A stretch of DNA of 64,000 bases, from contig NC_067132.1 in assembly GCF_021347895.1 (NCBI RefSeq), forward strand, positions 13,384,995-13,448,994, written 5' to 3'. The translations under genes and the position numbers were made by a program. The stretch comes from Acanthochromis polyacanthus. Its lineage: Eukaryota > Chordata > Actinopteri > Pomacentridae. The notes below the pieces were generated by a model. It had not been told where the DNA came from. It saw nothing but the letters and a program-made list of their open reading frames with translations, and searched no databases. This document shows positions 49,597 to 62,000 of the stretch, in pieces. Each line of letters begins with the position of its first letter. The first letter of the stretch is position 1.

Positions 49597-49960
49597 CGCC
49601 CTGTTCCAACTGTACCGACGCGCCTCGTGGCCAAACCGACGTTGCAGGCCCCTACTCACACACAAGGGGGTAGAGTGAGCGGGGCGGCGGAAAGAAAAAA
49701 ACGGCGGAAAACGCCGCTTAGTAAAGTTAAAATGGGGAATAAAATGCTAGCTTCGGTTCTATCCACTACTCAAACAGCATGTCACGATGTACATGGACTG
49801 CTGTTTCACGCTATCTTCGAGAACTTGTCCTAACTTACGACAGAGAACCTAGTTTATTTACTTAAACGTGTATATAAAAAAGGCGAGGACTCTACGCGAG
49901 AGCGGCGGCGTCCCTTCGGTTCAGAAATGGAAGCCGGGGGCGGAGTCATGTATCACTGCA
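49597..49960 (-). promoter_or_regulatory. pabpn1: pabpn1 5' UTR and promoter region
   Basis: This is a CpG-containing, GC-rich stretch directly upstream of the pabpn1 ATG and open between pabpn1 and the zfhx2 3' end. No minus-strand TATA box is evident. A TATATAAAAA string near 49870 faces the plus strand and has no gene to serve. Confidence 0.4.
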
Positions 49961-50380
49961 GGCGTAAAACTCTCGATCCCATTGGTCGACGTGCGATTCT
50001 AGACAAACCCCCGTGTTGTCTGCCGCAATCCTATTGGCTTATCAGGCAGGACGTTCCGGTTCCCAAATCGCATGTGTGCCTTTAATTGGATTAGGTTTCT
50101 GTCAATCCTCTCTTTTTCAGTCATGAGTGAACTGGCGAGGCCAATTGTTTAGCAAATTAATTCCAGGCACATTTGAGTGTGTCTTTTATTTTGTTTTCTC
50201 CAGAGTGACCTCAGTGACCTTTGAAGAAATCTTATACGATATATGGTTTAAAAGTAAAACTTAGGCAATACCTCAGATTATCCAGTGATTCTATTAGGAT
50301 ATTTAAGCCTCCGTGACAAAAAACAACAATTGTCCCAATTGTGTTGCAATCAGACAGATGCGCTATGTTGTTCAACTGAT

Positions 50381-50386
50381 TTTATT
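50381..50386 (-). terminator. zfhx2: Candidate zfhx2 polyadenylation signal
   Basis: AATAAA on the minus strand lies about 2.65 kb after the zfhx2 stop and just before the pabpn1 promoter. ZFHX transcripts have long 3' UTRs, so this is plausible but not proven. Confidence 0.4.
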
Positions 50387-50389
50387 TTT

Positions 50390-53038
50390 TTTCTGTATAT
50401 CAAAGAAAGCATAATGGAGACCAAACACAAAGAAGGCAGGTACAAGTGAGGAGGAAAAATAAGCTTAATCAAAAATCTAACAAGTCATAACAACACTGCC
50501 ACTATTATTGTTCAATATTCAGAGGAATACCATACTCTTTTTGAGCAGAAAGGTGGCGTTTAAAACCATTATGGATCAATAATAATCAAAAACAGTGATG
50601 AGTAGTAAGAATAAATCGTATAAGTAGTAGTACAGTTATAACAATAGTGATAATCAAAGTGACAATGAAACATAAGAGAATAAAAAGCAGATCTCCATAA
50701 AAACGTATCTAGTTTGGACAGTGCAACACCGTGTCTGTGTGTGTGCGTGTGTGTGTAATCCCAGTCTTGAGGTTCAAGCACTCCAGTCCTTGCTTTACAC
50801 ACAAGATACAGTTTCCAATTATTATTCATCAAAGGACATTTGCTTCCCTCCCTGTTTCAAAACCACACCAAGCGACCCTTAATGTTGTGGTAATGGCTGT
50901 GTACATTTGAAACGTCTGTAGCTTGTGCAAAAATTGTGGACTAGTGCAAGTGTCAAGCCGTGGGATGTCCTTTACAGTTTGCATTTTTACGAACACCTCT
51001 CCTGCTCTCTGTCGACCTAAAGATTGCTTTTTGGTTTTTGAATGACAGAAAGCAAAGGGAGGATTACTTTGGAATATCAGTTATTTTTAATATATTTCTT
51101 TACAAAAAGTTCATGTTTTAGTTTTGCATTTTGTTAAAACTATCAATAGTAACATTAATATACAACTTAAATTGAAGGAAAACATCTTTAGTATGTTATG
51201 TGTCCTTCAACACAGCACCATCTTATTAGCTCTCAGTCAACGCATTTTATTTTTTCCTAATTTGCTTCCTAGATTTGAGTACATATTAGTCCCTTAAAGA
51301 AACTAGTAATACCCAACCATCTCCCTTGTCATGGTTTCCACATATAAGATCTCATTTCACAGCACATACATTACCAGAACCACTATCTCTGCTTCGAAAT
51401 TGAACAAAATGAGGGAAAAACAAGGATGGGAAACAGCTCGTTTTAAGCCCAGTTCTCTCATTTCCAGAGGTTTGGCTTTTGACCTAAACAAAAATCTGTT
51501 ATGCCAGTTTTTAATTGCTTCTGTTTGTATAAATATTGGACTAAATAAAATGAGTATGTAACTTTTCTGTCTCACACACAGTATTCATGGCAAAGAAAAT
51601 TTAGGAAATCAGTCTGACCCTCCATGCCAGATGAGGGTGAAATTAATTCACCAGTGTTACACGAGGATCACCTGGGCTTGAATTTATATACCTGGTGGTG
51701 TTTCCTCTTAAGGCGGTCATATTTCTAACACACCTACAGTAGGTGTAAAAACATTTATCTTCCCCAACAGGCCTGAAGAGCTATGCTCCAAAATGACACA
51801 CGCATTTGGGGGGGGGGAGAAGAGTGAAATTTACAGCATCAAAAAACATTTGATGTAAAAAGCAAGATGGCTGAATACAGTCCTTGGCCAAGAGAATGCT
51901 GACAACTTCACAGGCAGGATTTGCTATGCTCTAGATGTAGAATATAACATTCAGAGATGTCCCCCCCAAAAAATAAAATGGATGTAAAAACATTTTGGAA
52001 CAAAGCTCTTCATTTGCATACCCAGATTTGATTTTTGCACAATTATTATGCTCGCATCTAAAGCACGTTTCATTTGATTAGCAAAAATCTTTTTTCTTTT
52101 TACGTGACTTCTCTTAAGGCATCCGACATGCATTATTGTATCTTTCCATAAAAAGACACCTGCATTAGAATGCTTAAAAACATTTCAAACAATGTAAAAT
52201 CTGTCAAAGTGCGGTATGCTAAAGTTCTACTTTCCTCAGCCTCTTTTTGCGCTGTCTATTTGGATTGTCGTGAAACTATGAACGTGGAAATGGGGACAAT
52301 TCAACAGCTCTATTCTCTCTAAAGTACCTCTTTTATATCCCAAATGAGCAGACAACACTCTTCAGATCACACTCCTGTAGCAAAAAAAAAAAACCAAAAA
52401 GGTGACAGTTACAATACCAGTTCTTCCTCTCCCAATGGTTCAGTTCAGTCACACAATATCCAAGCAATCGTTGCCCTTGAAGTGAAAGTAGGCATGAAAA
52501 AGAAACAATTCCACAGGAGCAAACTGGGAGTTATTAATGTGAGTATTTTATGTTATTATCCCAAAAAGTGTTTCCGGGCCCGCCGTGGCCGCTGCCAAAA
52601 GGGAAACACTTGCATCAGTCTGTAGGGTAGAACAGCTCAAGCATGGCAAGTTGGTGCCTTTACAAATTCTAGGAAGGAAGGTCATAGAAGTAAGGTAATA
52701 CATCACCACAGGGTTAGGACCAAAAATGTATGGATAAAGTGTGCGAGGATCGAGGGGAACTTGAGAGGGTTTTATCACTCATCAGACAGCAACTGATTAA
52801 GTGACAAGCAGCATGGAAAGAGTCTGCTGTTGTATTCGATTCCGGGTGAACTCTGCAGGTTAACGGATATCGAGTCAGTGAAGGTAGAGCAAAGGACAGA
52901 GGGGGCAGGGGGAGCCGGCGTCAAAAACTAAAGAATATTAGCTTTTGAGGATTAGTGCTCAAATTTGTTTATTAAAATCTGAGGAGCCCAAATGGGTCCA
53001 ACGATAGTCAGTGTGCAGACCAATCATGATCTGAGTCT
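50390..53038 (-). other. zfhx2: Probable 3' UTR of zfhx2
   Basis: About 2.6 kb without a convincing open frame or recognisable transposon lies between the zfhx2 stop and the candidate poly(A) signal. It is AT-rich with a TG tract near 50736-50757 and a G9 run near 51810. Low repeat content compared with 0-31 kb is what one expects of a retained 3' UTR. Confidence 0.45.
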
Positions 53039-56000
53039 TTAACTGTTGCTGGTGGCCGTCGCTGCAGGCAACTCGACGACTATCTCCCCTGCAGAACCGG
53101 AGCTGGTTACAGTAGTGGAAAGAGAGCCCGGAGCACCGCTGTTACCGGTCCCGTTCTTGTTGACGAGTGCTGTCGGCTGGCCAAAGTTAGTGGTTCTCAG
53201 GGTTGCCAGGTGACGCGGGGAGAAGACGTGGGCTCTTGCCGCGGCCCGGGATTCAAAGGAGACGTTGCAGGCGTCGCAGCGGCCCGTCAGCGTCTCCTTT
53301 GGCACTGGCTGGCCGGCCACGGGGGAAGCTGGAGGTTCAGTAACTGTGAGCTGAACAGGCTTAGGAAGGATGGGCCGGTTGGCTTTGAGAGCGTTGTACT
53401 GCAGGTAGCTTCCTGAGCTCATGTCCACTTTCCCACCTGACAGAGGAGACTGAGAATAGGGAGTTGGAGTGAAGAGAAACAATCGGAGAGAGAGGGAAAA
53501 ACTTTAATTTCATACATTTTGAAGTCAGAATTCTTATAATTTCAGACTGAACAAGGGAAGTGTATGACTGCTACAGTTGCATTATAGTAGGTTTCTATTT
53601 CTGGTAGTAATTTAAGTCACACTTCATATGTTTTTATAGATAGCCCAATGTGTTGGAGCAATACTAAACTGAGCAATTCACATGCTCGGGTAAAAATACA
53701 TACAAGTCACACTAATATACACTGTCAGATCTTATGTTTCTTAGAGTGTACTAGGTCAGTGATGGCTATGAACCCACTCAACCCCAAAACCTGCTTATTT
53801 TGTTGGTGTTTTTTTAAATGTAAAAATGGCACAATCATGCCATGAAAATATAAAAGTCAACCAAAAATCATCAGATTTTTAACTCCTCAGCAATTTTACT
53901 ACTACATGTGGGTGGGGGGGCAACAAAATCACTTCTGTCTACACAATTCATTTTTAAAAATTGCAAAAACTAACTTCCATCCATTCTCTATACACCGCTT
54001 TATCCTCACTAGGGTCGCAGGGGTGCTGGGGTCTATCCCAGCTGACTCAGGCAAAGGCAGGGGACACCCTGGACAGGTCGCCAGTCTGTCGCAGGGCTAC
54101 ATATACAGACCAAAAACTAACTTTATTCTGTAAAATAAATGAATAAATTCTTTGTACACAACCAATCAGCCATTAATGCCTCAACTGTGACAACAACAGT
54201 CAAAGTTTCTGGGACTTTTTGATTGAACTGCAGGCTGTGTTTACAGGGAGCACACAGGTGATGAGGACAGAAACAAACTAAAAGCTAAAAAGTTAAATAT
54301 CTGCAGTCTGTAGATCCATTCTTTTTCCAGTGCTGATAACAACAGAGTACAAAATGTTTAAATGCTGACTCTGGTTTCTTTTTTTAAAATCAAATATCAA
54401 ATTCAACTTTAGTTTTTTCTGTTGTATGACTTACGGTGTTATAACTGAAGCCATTTTCTGGCTCTCACCACTAACCATGGTTGTGTTGTAGGTGCTGAAT
54501 TTTCTAATGCAATGCAAAAATGAGCCCACAGGGAGTAAAATGTATTCGGAGCAAAAAACACCCAGATATTGCTTGGGTTCAGAAGGTTACATAGTAGTAC
54601 TCCAAAATAGAAACACTAAACTTATTTGTCAGATTACCTGTCACTTTATGTTATCCATGAGTTTCTCAACTGGTTGTGCAGACTACCAGTTATGGCTGAA
54701 ATCAATACTAAGATGACGTTTTTTACATTAGCATTATGTAATACAATGAACCAGATGTGTTTATAATCACATTAAAAACTAATTTGTACAACAAAACTTC
54801 AATACATATTTTGTCAGTCATGAACTGAACTGATATATTTTGAAAAAGCATTAATGTTTTACATGCCCAAGTATTTTTCTCAATGATCCACCTTGCCGTG
54901 GATTACTCCATGTCTTTCTAATGTATTACTGTGGAGTGCCCAGCTGCCAGCTTACCATTTTCTCCTGCTGCAGCCTCCAGCGCTTCTCCTTGGCTCTCGT
55001 GTTTTGGAACCAGATCTGCACCACCTTGAGCGGCAGGTTGAGCTCGGTGCCAATTGCCTCGCACTCCATGGCATTAGGGTGGGCGCAGGTCTCGTAACAC
55101 GACTGCAGAATGGACAGCTGTAGGCAGGACAAGTGAGTGCGTGGCCTACGACTGGATGAGTGGGGCAGAAAGCTGCTTTCTGTTGGGCTTGATTTAGCTA
55201 CAACCGGCGTGGAGGGGCTGGCCACTTTGGCAGAGCTGGGGGTATTTGGGCTGACTGGTGCAATGCTGGGGGTGGGAGGAGGGGGATGGTACGAGGAGCT
55301 GTGTGTGTGGGAAGAGCCAGTTGCTCTCTTGATAGAGTGTTGATCTTGATGGGGACTTTGGGGGTCCAGTAGTTCAGCCCATTCTGTTTCTGTGGCACCA
55401 CCGTTGAGGCTGCGGGCCTGTTGTTGATGGGGGTTGTGGGCAGCTTCGGGACCATGCGGTTTGTGGTCCCTGGTCCAGGACCCCTCTCATTTTCATTCTC
55501 CTCGTCAGTTTTTTCCTCCTCGCTCTCCTCGTCCTGCTTTCTTTTCTGGGCCGGTCGTGGTGCGATGGGAACGAGATCCTTAGGTGGTGCTAAAAGGACA
55601 GGGGTATTGACTTTGGGTGCAACTTTAACCATAGTGACGTTGCTGGTGGTTTCGAGCTTGGTCTTTGGCACTGCGGTTGAGGAAACTATCTCCTTGGGTT
55701 TGATAGGAACAGGAGTTATTTTTTTCACCACAGCTGGTTTGCTTAACTCCTTTACAGGCTCTCTGTCTGTCTTTATGAGGGTACGCACAATTGGAGCAGT
55801 AGTAATGCTCCCAGTGTTGCTCCCAGTATTGTTTGAAGCAGGTTTGTTGGAGAATATGGGTTTGGAGAGAGGCCAAGTGAATTTGATGAGGGGTTTGCCA
55901 ACTGCAGCCAAGGTGCCATCGCTGATGAATCGGACCTCACCTTTTCTTTCCCTCGCCCTCATGTTCTGGAACCAAATCTGAACAACCTTCTTTGGAAGGT

Positions 56001-59000
56001 GGACCCACTCTGAAATCTGTTCAAACTCATGTTTCCCAGGATTTGGGTCTTTGAAATAGCAGCCATACAGAATGTCAAGTTGTTCAGCTTGAATGATGGT
56101 CCTTGAACGCCGCATATCTCGGTATCTTTTCCTTTGGACTTCCTCTGCTGCTGGTCCTGCTCCCTCTCTTTTTCCTTCTCCCGCTCCTTTTCTTGTTCCC
56201 TTTCCAACAGCGTAGCGTTCATTTTCTCTGCTGCCCTCATGTAAATACTAGACTTCGTCATATTACTGCAGTTGACCAGACTCATGTTGGAAGAGGGCAT
56301 ACCAGTGACGGGTTCAGGCTTAACCTGGACGACTACCAGACCTTTGGATGTGGGCCTCAGGCCGAGCCCGTCCAGCAACTGTCCCTTCTGTGCCGCAATT
56401 CTGTCAGCCAGAGATGAGGAAGAAGCGGATTTTGAGTTGTTTTTTCCCATACTGAGATCCAAAGCAGACTCACAGTCGTCACCATTGGACAGGTAGTGAG
56501 AAGTTTGGTTGTGGGAGGACAGAGACTGTGAAAGAAGGGAGCTGGAGAAGCGTGTGATGGTTGGTGGGTTAGGAAAGATGGGTATTTTGCTCCCATCTCC
56601 AACCATGGAAGGAGTAAGAGAGAGAACATAGGGGCTGAGAAATTGAGTAGAAAAGGGAGCGAGGGATAATGGAAGCGAGTGGAGAGCACTGGTTGGAATC
56701 TCATGGTGGTCCATAGCGTGTGACTGTGAACTTGGGGGATCTCCTTGAGCCTCCAATTCGAGATCCACATCTGGGTCCTGTCTCTCTTTCTTCACCTCCA
56801 CCTCATCGCGTTCAAACTCTCTCTTTCGTTTTTCCTCTGGGCCCTCTGACCACCTCCACCCTCCTCGTCTTCATATTCATCTTCTGCATCAGACAGAAAA
56901 ACAGTTGTGGAGCGCAACACCTTTCCTCCAACTGACCCCTTATCGCCATGGACCTCCCGCTGTGCTTCATCTTTCGCAGGGCTTTCAGGTCCCTCCCTAA
57001 AAGACCCATTCTGACTTTCCTCATCAGAAACAATAACTGAGGTGTAAACCTCATTTTCAGAGTCAGATGTGAGACACGAATCCCCCTGACCCTCCCTTCC
57101 CAAGTCTCTGTGTTTGCGTTTTCCTCTTGTACTGGACAGATCTATTGCCTGACTGCCTGAAGCTTCAGCATCATCCTCACCCTCTGCTATAATCAGTGAG
57201 TTTTCCTCATCATCATAGTCATTATCAGAACCCTGGCTGTGTCTCAAAAATTCTACCTGGTGATCTATCTCTGTCGCCCTCTGTCTCTGTTTGGCGTGGC
57301 GGGCTTGGGTCAGCCACCTACGTACCTCGTCCTCTGAAAGACCCACCTCTCTGCCCAGCGCCTCGCAGTCCTCATGGGGAGGACTCGCAGCATCAGCCTC
57401 ACTACGCGACTCAAAGAACGCCCAGAGAACCTCAGATTGGAACTCTGACAGCACTGGAAGGTCTGGATAAAAGGATCCCATTGTATTACAATGGAGTCGA
57501 GTTTGGTTGATAGTTAAGGCATTTGTACTCGGGCTGGATTTTGGGGTGCCAACAGAGCCACAAGGGCTTGTGCCTGATTGCGATTTTTGAGGAGTAGAAT
57601 CAGGGCTAAGCGTCAGGTTTAAATTCACAGGACTGAGGCTTGAGTTGCTGGGCACAGATGCAGAAGGCGAGAGGTTGTTATTGCGGAGGCTCTTCTCTGT
57701 GCCCGCTGGAGAGAGATTCAGGCTAGCCGCTTTATCACCTTCCAGGTCCAACTGATTAGTTGAGCTGTCTCCATCTGTTGTGCTATCTCCATGTGGCTTC
57801 CCATTGTCTTCATTATTCTCAACCTTCACTTTGCTTTCTATATTAGGACTCTGTGCAAATTCTTTACTGCTCTCTTCCTTAGGTTTCCCAGCAGAGCAGT
57901 TATTCCCATCTTTGACCTGATCTGAGCCCTTCTCTTCAACTGTCTCATCACTGTCCAGCCGTTCTTGTCCTCTGTCACTCTCTACAGTCTGTGTCTGCTC
58001 TTCGTTGCAGGCCTGCATGTTTGTTGGGACACCTGCAGAGGGCCACTGGTTCTGTAAGCTGTTAAGTCTTTGGGTTAGGAGAGCTTGCTGGGCTGTGCTG
58101 AGACCTACAAATGGCACACACTGGGTGAGGAGCTGGCCTTGCTGGTTCTCTTGGTGCTGCTGAGTTTGGGCTTGCAGCCCGTTTAAGATCAAGGGCATGA
58201 CCATTTGAGGCTGAGGCACGAGCTGAGGTGCAGCGGCACCAGGAGCAGCACCAGCTGCGAACAGGGAGGGGAGGAGGGAGTGTGAGAGCGTGTTGGGACT
58301 TGATGTAAGGAGGGTGAGAAAGGCTGAGACCGCCTGAGCGGAGGCCACAGGGGAGGTGAGGAGGGAGGGAGCCACTTGTGAGGTTGAAATCTGCTCTCCT
58401 TCTTTTGTAGTCGTCACCATCAATGTCCCGGGAGCAGCACAGTTGGTGGACGTAACTAACTGACTGGTTCCACTTCCAGATGTGGTCACTACAGGGCTTG
58501 GAGAGCTGGTGCTGCCTCTCAGTGTAGCAGTAGCTGCTGCATTGTTTGCAGCAATTCCAGCATTTCTGCTGCGGGTTTGGTGCAGCACAGATTTCATATG
58601 GCTCTCGAGGGTGATGGCATGATTGTAAGAGACTCGACACACAGCACACTGGTAGGGTTTGTTGGAAATATATGGCCGAGACAGGACATGAACTGATGGA
58701 GGCTTAGGCTTACTTTCTGGACCTTGCTTTGCGGAGCCAGTTGTCATCCTCTGAATGTGGGATGCAGAGTTGTAATGAACACTCAAGGCAGTTCTACTGG
58801 GAAAACTTTCCAGACAGGCATTGCATTTGAATGAGCGGGTGTTATTTTCAGCTGGCACACCATTTTTACCAACTGACTTTTCACCAGCGTCTGGGATTTC
58901 TGTGTTTTCAGTTGCATTTTGCTGTTTGGCTCCGGTGAGTGGATTTCCCTCCTCTTCTGGCTCCGGCTCAGCCTCACCTCCCTCCTGTTCGATTATTCTC

Positions 59001-62000
59001 TTCTCTTCCTCCATCTCTTTGTCTCCAAGCGTCTGGGTAGCGTCTGCACTCTCGCTAGATTGGCAGGGGTCTGAACTGACGTCTTCAGCGTGCTTCAGTG
59101 GTGAAGATTCAGCATCTGATAAAATAAATACATGCTTAACTTTCATGTTCTAGCAAATGGAGCACTAGCTGACAACAGGGATGCACATTTGCACAGAATT
59201 TATAAGAATGGCCAGAAACTATTTTACCCACCTGCATCCATGCAGCCCATATAAAGGGCAATTTTCCATTCTAAGTGCATTTCTCTGATTCCTCCTCAAA
59301 CCTTACTCATTGAGATAATTTCTGCCTTTATACAGTTTTAACAGCATTTTAGTACCGCAAACAGACGTGGTAAATCAAGTCTCAAAAAATGTCTCTGATT
59401 GTACATCTAATCATTGTTGCTACAATAAAACAAAGAAGCTGGTCCATTATAGTGGTCATCTTTGTGATATTATTCTTGTGACTTTAATCATTTTTAACAG
59501 TATTTAACATCTCACCTGAGGACTTTAGAGCACCTTTGTCCTCTTCTTGTCCACTGGCAGCCTGTTTTAGAACGGCCTGTTAAGAGAAAAAGGAGAGAGT
59601 CAGCACAATTTCTATAGCAAATTCAACTCGGCAGCAGCTCCTTTCAGATGAGCTGAATGCCATACTGTAGCTTTTGAGCGGCACAACATTCGGGCGTGAC
59701 TCAATGATGTGTGGTTATATTACACATAGCAAGCCTGGCGAGCCTTTAATTTGCAAGCTACCCTACAGGCATAAATTCAGCCATCTTTGATCAATTTATC
59801 CACCAATAACGCTCTCTCTGTTTAAGACGAAACATTACCAAGCTATCAAGGCTCATTACAAGCAGCTCATTCATTGAGGTGCTTACTTTTTTTCAACTTT
59901 GATGTCTACTCAACAAATACTTTCGAAGTGAGATACTTGGTGAACGGCAATTTAAATCGATGACATATTTAAACTATTAAAATGACAGAGTGCTGGCTGC
60001 AAAAAGGGAATTTTGCACAAACAAGCAATGAAACATCATCCAATGGATTCAAAAGTCACAATTCAAATGTGTAATTATTAGACTGTGCTGAAAGAAATCT
60101 ATTTTTCCTCCTGATTTTACATAAACAGTTTCCAAACATGTAAGACCTTGTTTTGTTTAAGGCTTTTGGGAATCTCAACTTAAAAATTTCTTTGTTTTGT
60201 TTTGCATTTTTCTTTATGACAGGTAGAACAGCTGAATAAAACACGAAGATATTACTTTTGATGAATATCCACCCATGGTATTTAATAGTAAAAATCATAG
60301 AGAATGTAGAAGATGGGGATAAAAGATGATGGATATTTGGGTTGACTAAAACTCCACACATTAAACTAGTGTAAATAATTGTTAAAAACTATATTATTGT
60401 GTCCATCTCGTTATGTAACTCGTGTAACACTAGTCTTATTTGTGTTTGCGTTTTTTATTTTTCAAGTAGGACCAAAGTGAGGGATTAATTTAAAAAAAAA
60501 GCATCCACCCATCTATCGAATATCTTTTCATATACCATAATATTTACATCAAAGGCTGGACAATCAAATTAAAAGGTCTTGTGGATTTGATTAAATTGAT
60601 TTGATTATATAATTTTGGTCTAACCTCCGTGTATTCTCCAGCAACAAGTGGGCTCTCTACACATTAAATACATAATTAATTCATGACAATGTGATCGGGT
60701 CGTACCAATAAAGTCGAATAACAAATGTGTGGGGGGGAACATGCAAATCCAGCCATAAGGTTACAACAGACAGTGTCTCGCCCATGCTGCCATGTCACAC
60801 TTACAATGTCTAGCAGTCTGTCAACACACGATGGAAGAACGCTGTGTTGCTCTGTGAGATGTAGAGACAGGGAAGATCTGTCTGGTTGCCCTTTTTGGCA
60901 CAAGGGACACAACCACTCTGCCACCCCATTCCTTTCACTGCACACCGTCTCTCCAGACTCCTCCTAACAAACAAAAGCGCATGTTAGAGAGGTCTGCTCT
61001 TATGGAGATGATGGATCTCAAACCAGTTATGCGGTGTAAAGTTTAGCACAGAACAAAGAAAGAAATGGAAATGAGATGGTGGAAGTCATCAAGCAGGGAG
61101 CTGCACCAATCAAGATGAAAGTATTCTGTTACATGTTTGTTATGCACCTTAACTGGGTGACCTGCATTGCTGCGCTTAACAATTTGAACCCACCAATGAA
61201 GAGCCAGATGCCACACTCTTGATTTAAACAAACAAAGTAATCCCGGGTCAATATCATAATCTTACAAGCCTGCAGAGTTTCATTCAGACTTGTTTTCAAC
61301 TTGCTTTATCTGGAGGTTTCCATTATTTTGTCTGCAATGGCTATCAAATGACACAATTATGCAATTGCTCAAATGGCACCTTTGTAATGTAAAGCGTGTC
61401 TGTGTGCAGCAGATTTTGCACTGCGCCGATGTAAAAGGCAAGTGGCTTCTAGACAAAAGATCAATTGTATCACACCTCATAATGATCAACAAACTGACCT
61501 GACATCACAAGTACACACAAACTGCATTAAAGGCAGACTACACTGAGCAACACTGCATGCAAACCAAAACATGCACTGACTGACAATTCACAACGACTAC
61601 ATGGTCACAACAACCACTCATTTTCCACCAGTTTTGACAGATACAAGGAACACGTGGCCAATATATTACATATATTCTGAGATCATGCTGCATTAGCACA
61701 ACATGCGTGATGACAAACCTGCCATTCCCATGCAGGTAAAAGGAAACCAAACACACCGCTACTCTCAATTTTACCACACAGCTTTGCCGTATTTTTCTGC
61801 AAGCATTCGTGTACCAAAGATGTAATAAAGAAAGCAAATCATGCCTATGAGGAGAAATACCAACACAGCGACCGTCCTCACTTCCTCGTCATGCCAATTA
61901 GCAAGCTAGCAGGGTAATATGACCAGATAATATTCCGACGAGATCGTATCTGCAGTGTATATCCTGTTTAAAAGCTCCATGTCACGAGTTTTGTAATTAA

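Noticed and set aside
49866..49876. TATATAAAAA as a plus-strand TATA box
   Set aside because: No plus-strand gene follows; AT-rich strings of this size occur by chance.
55421..55981. 186-codon plus-strand frame opposite zfhx2
   Set aside because: Shadow of the zfhx2 coding exon; low-complexity Leu/Phe/Ser content reflects the antisense of charged and proline codons.
58062..58649. 195-codon alternative minus-strand frame in zfhx2
   Set aside because: Overlaps the main zfhx2 frame, which has the zinc fingers and continues to the homeodomains.
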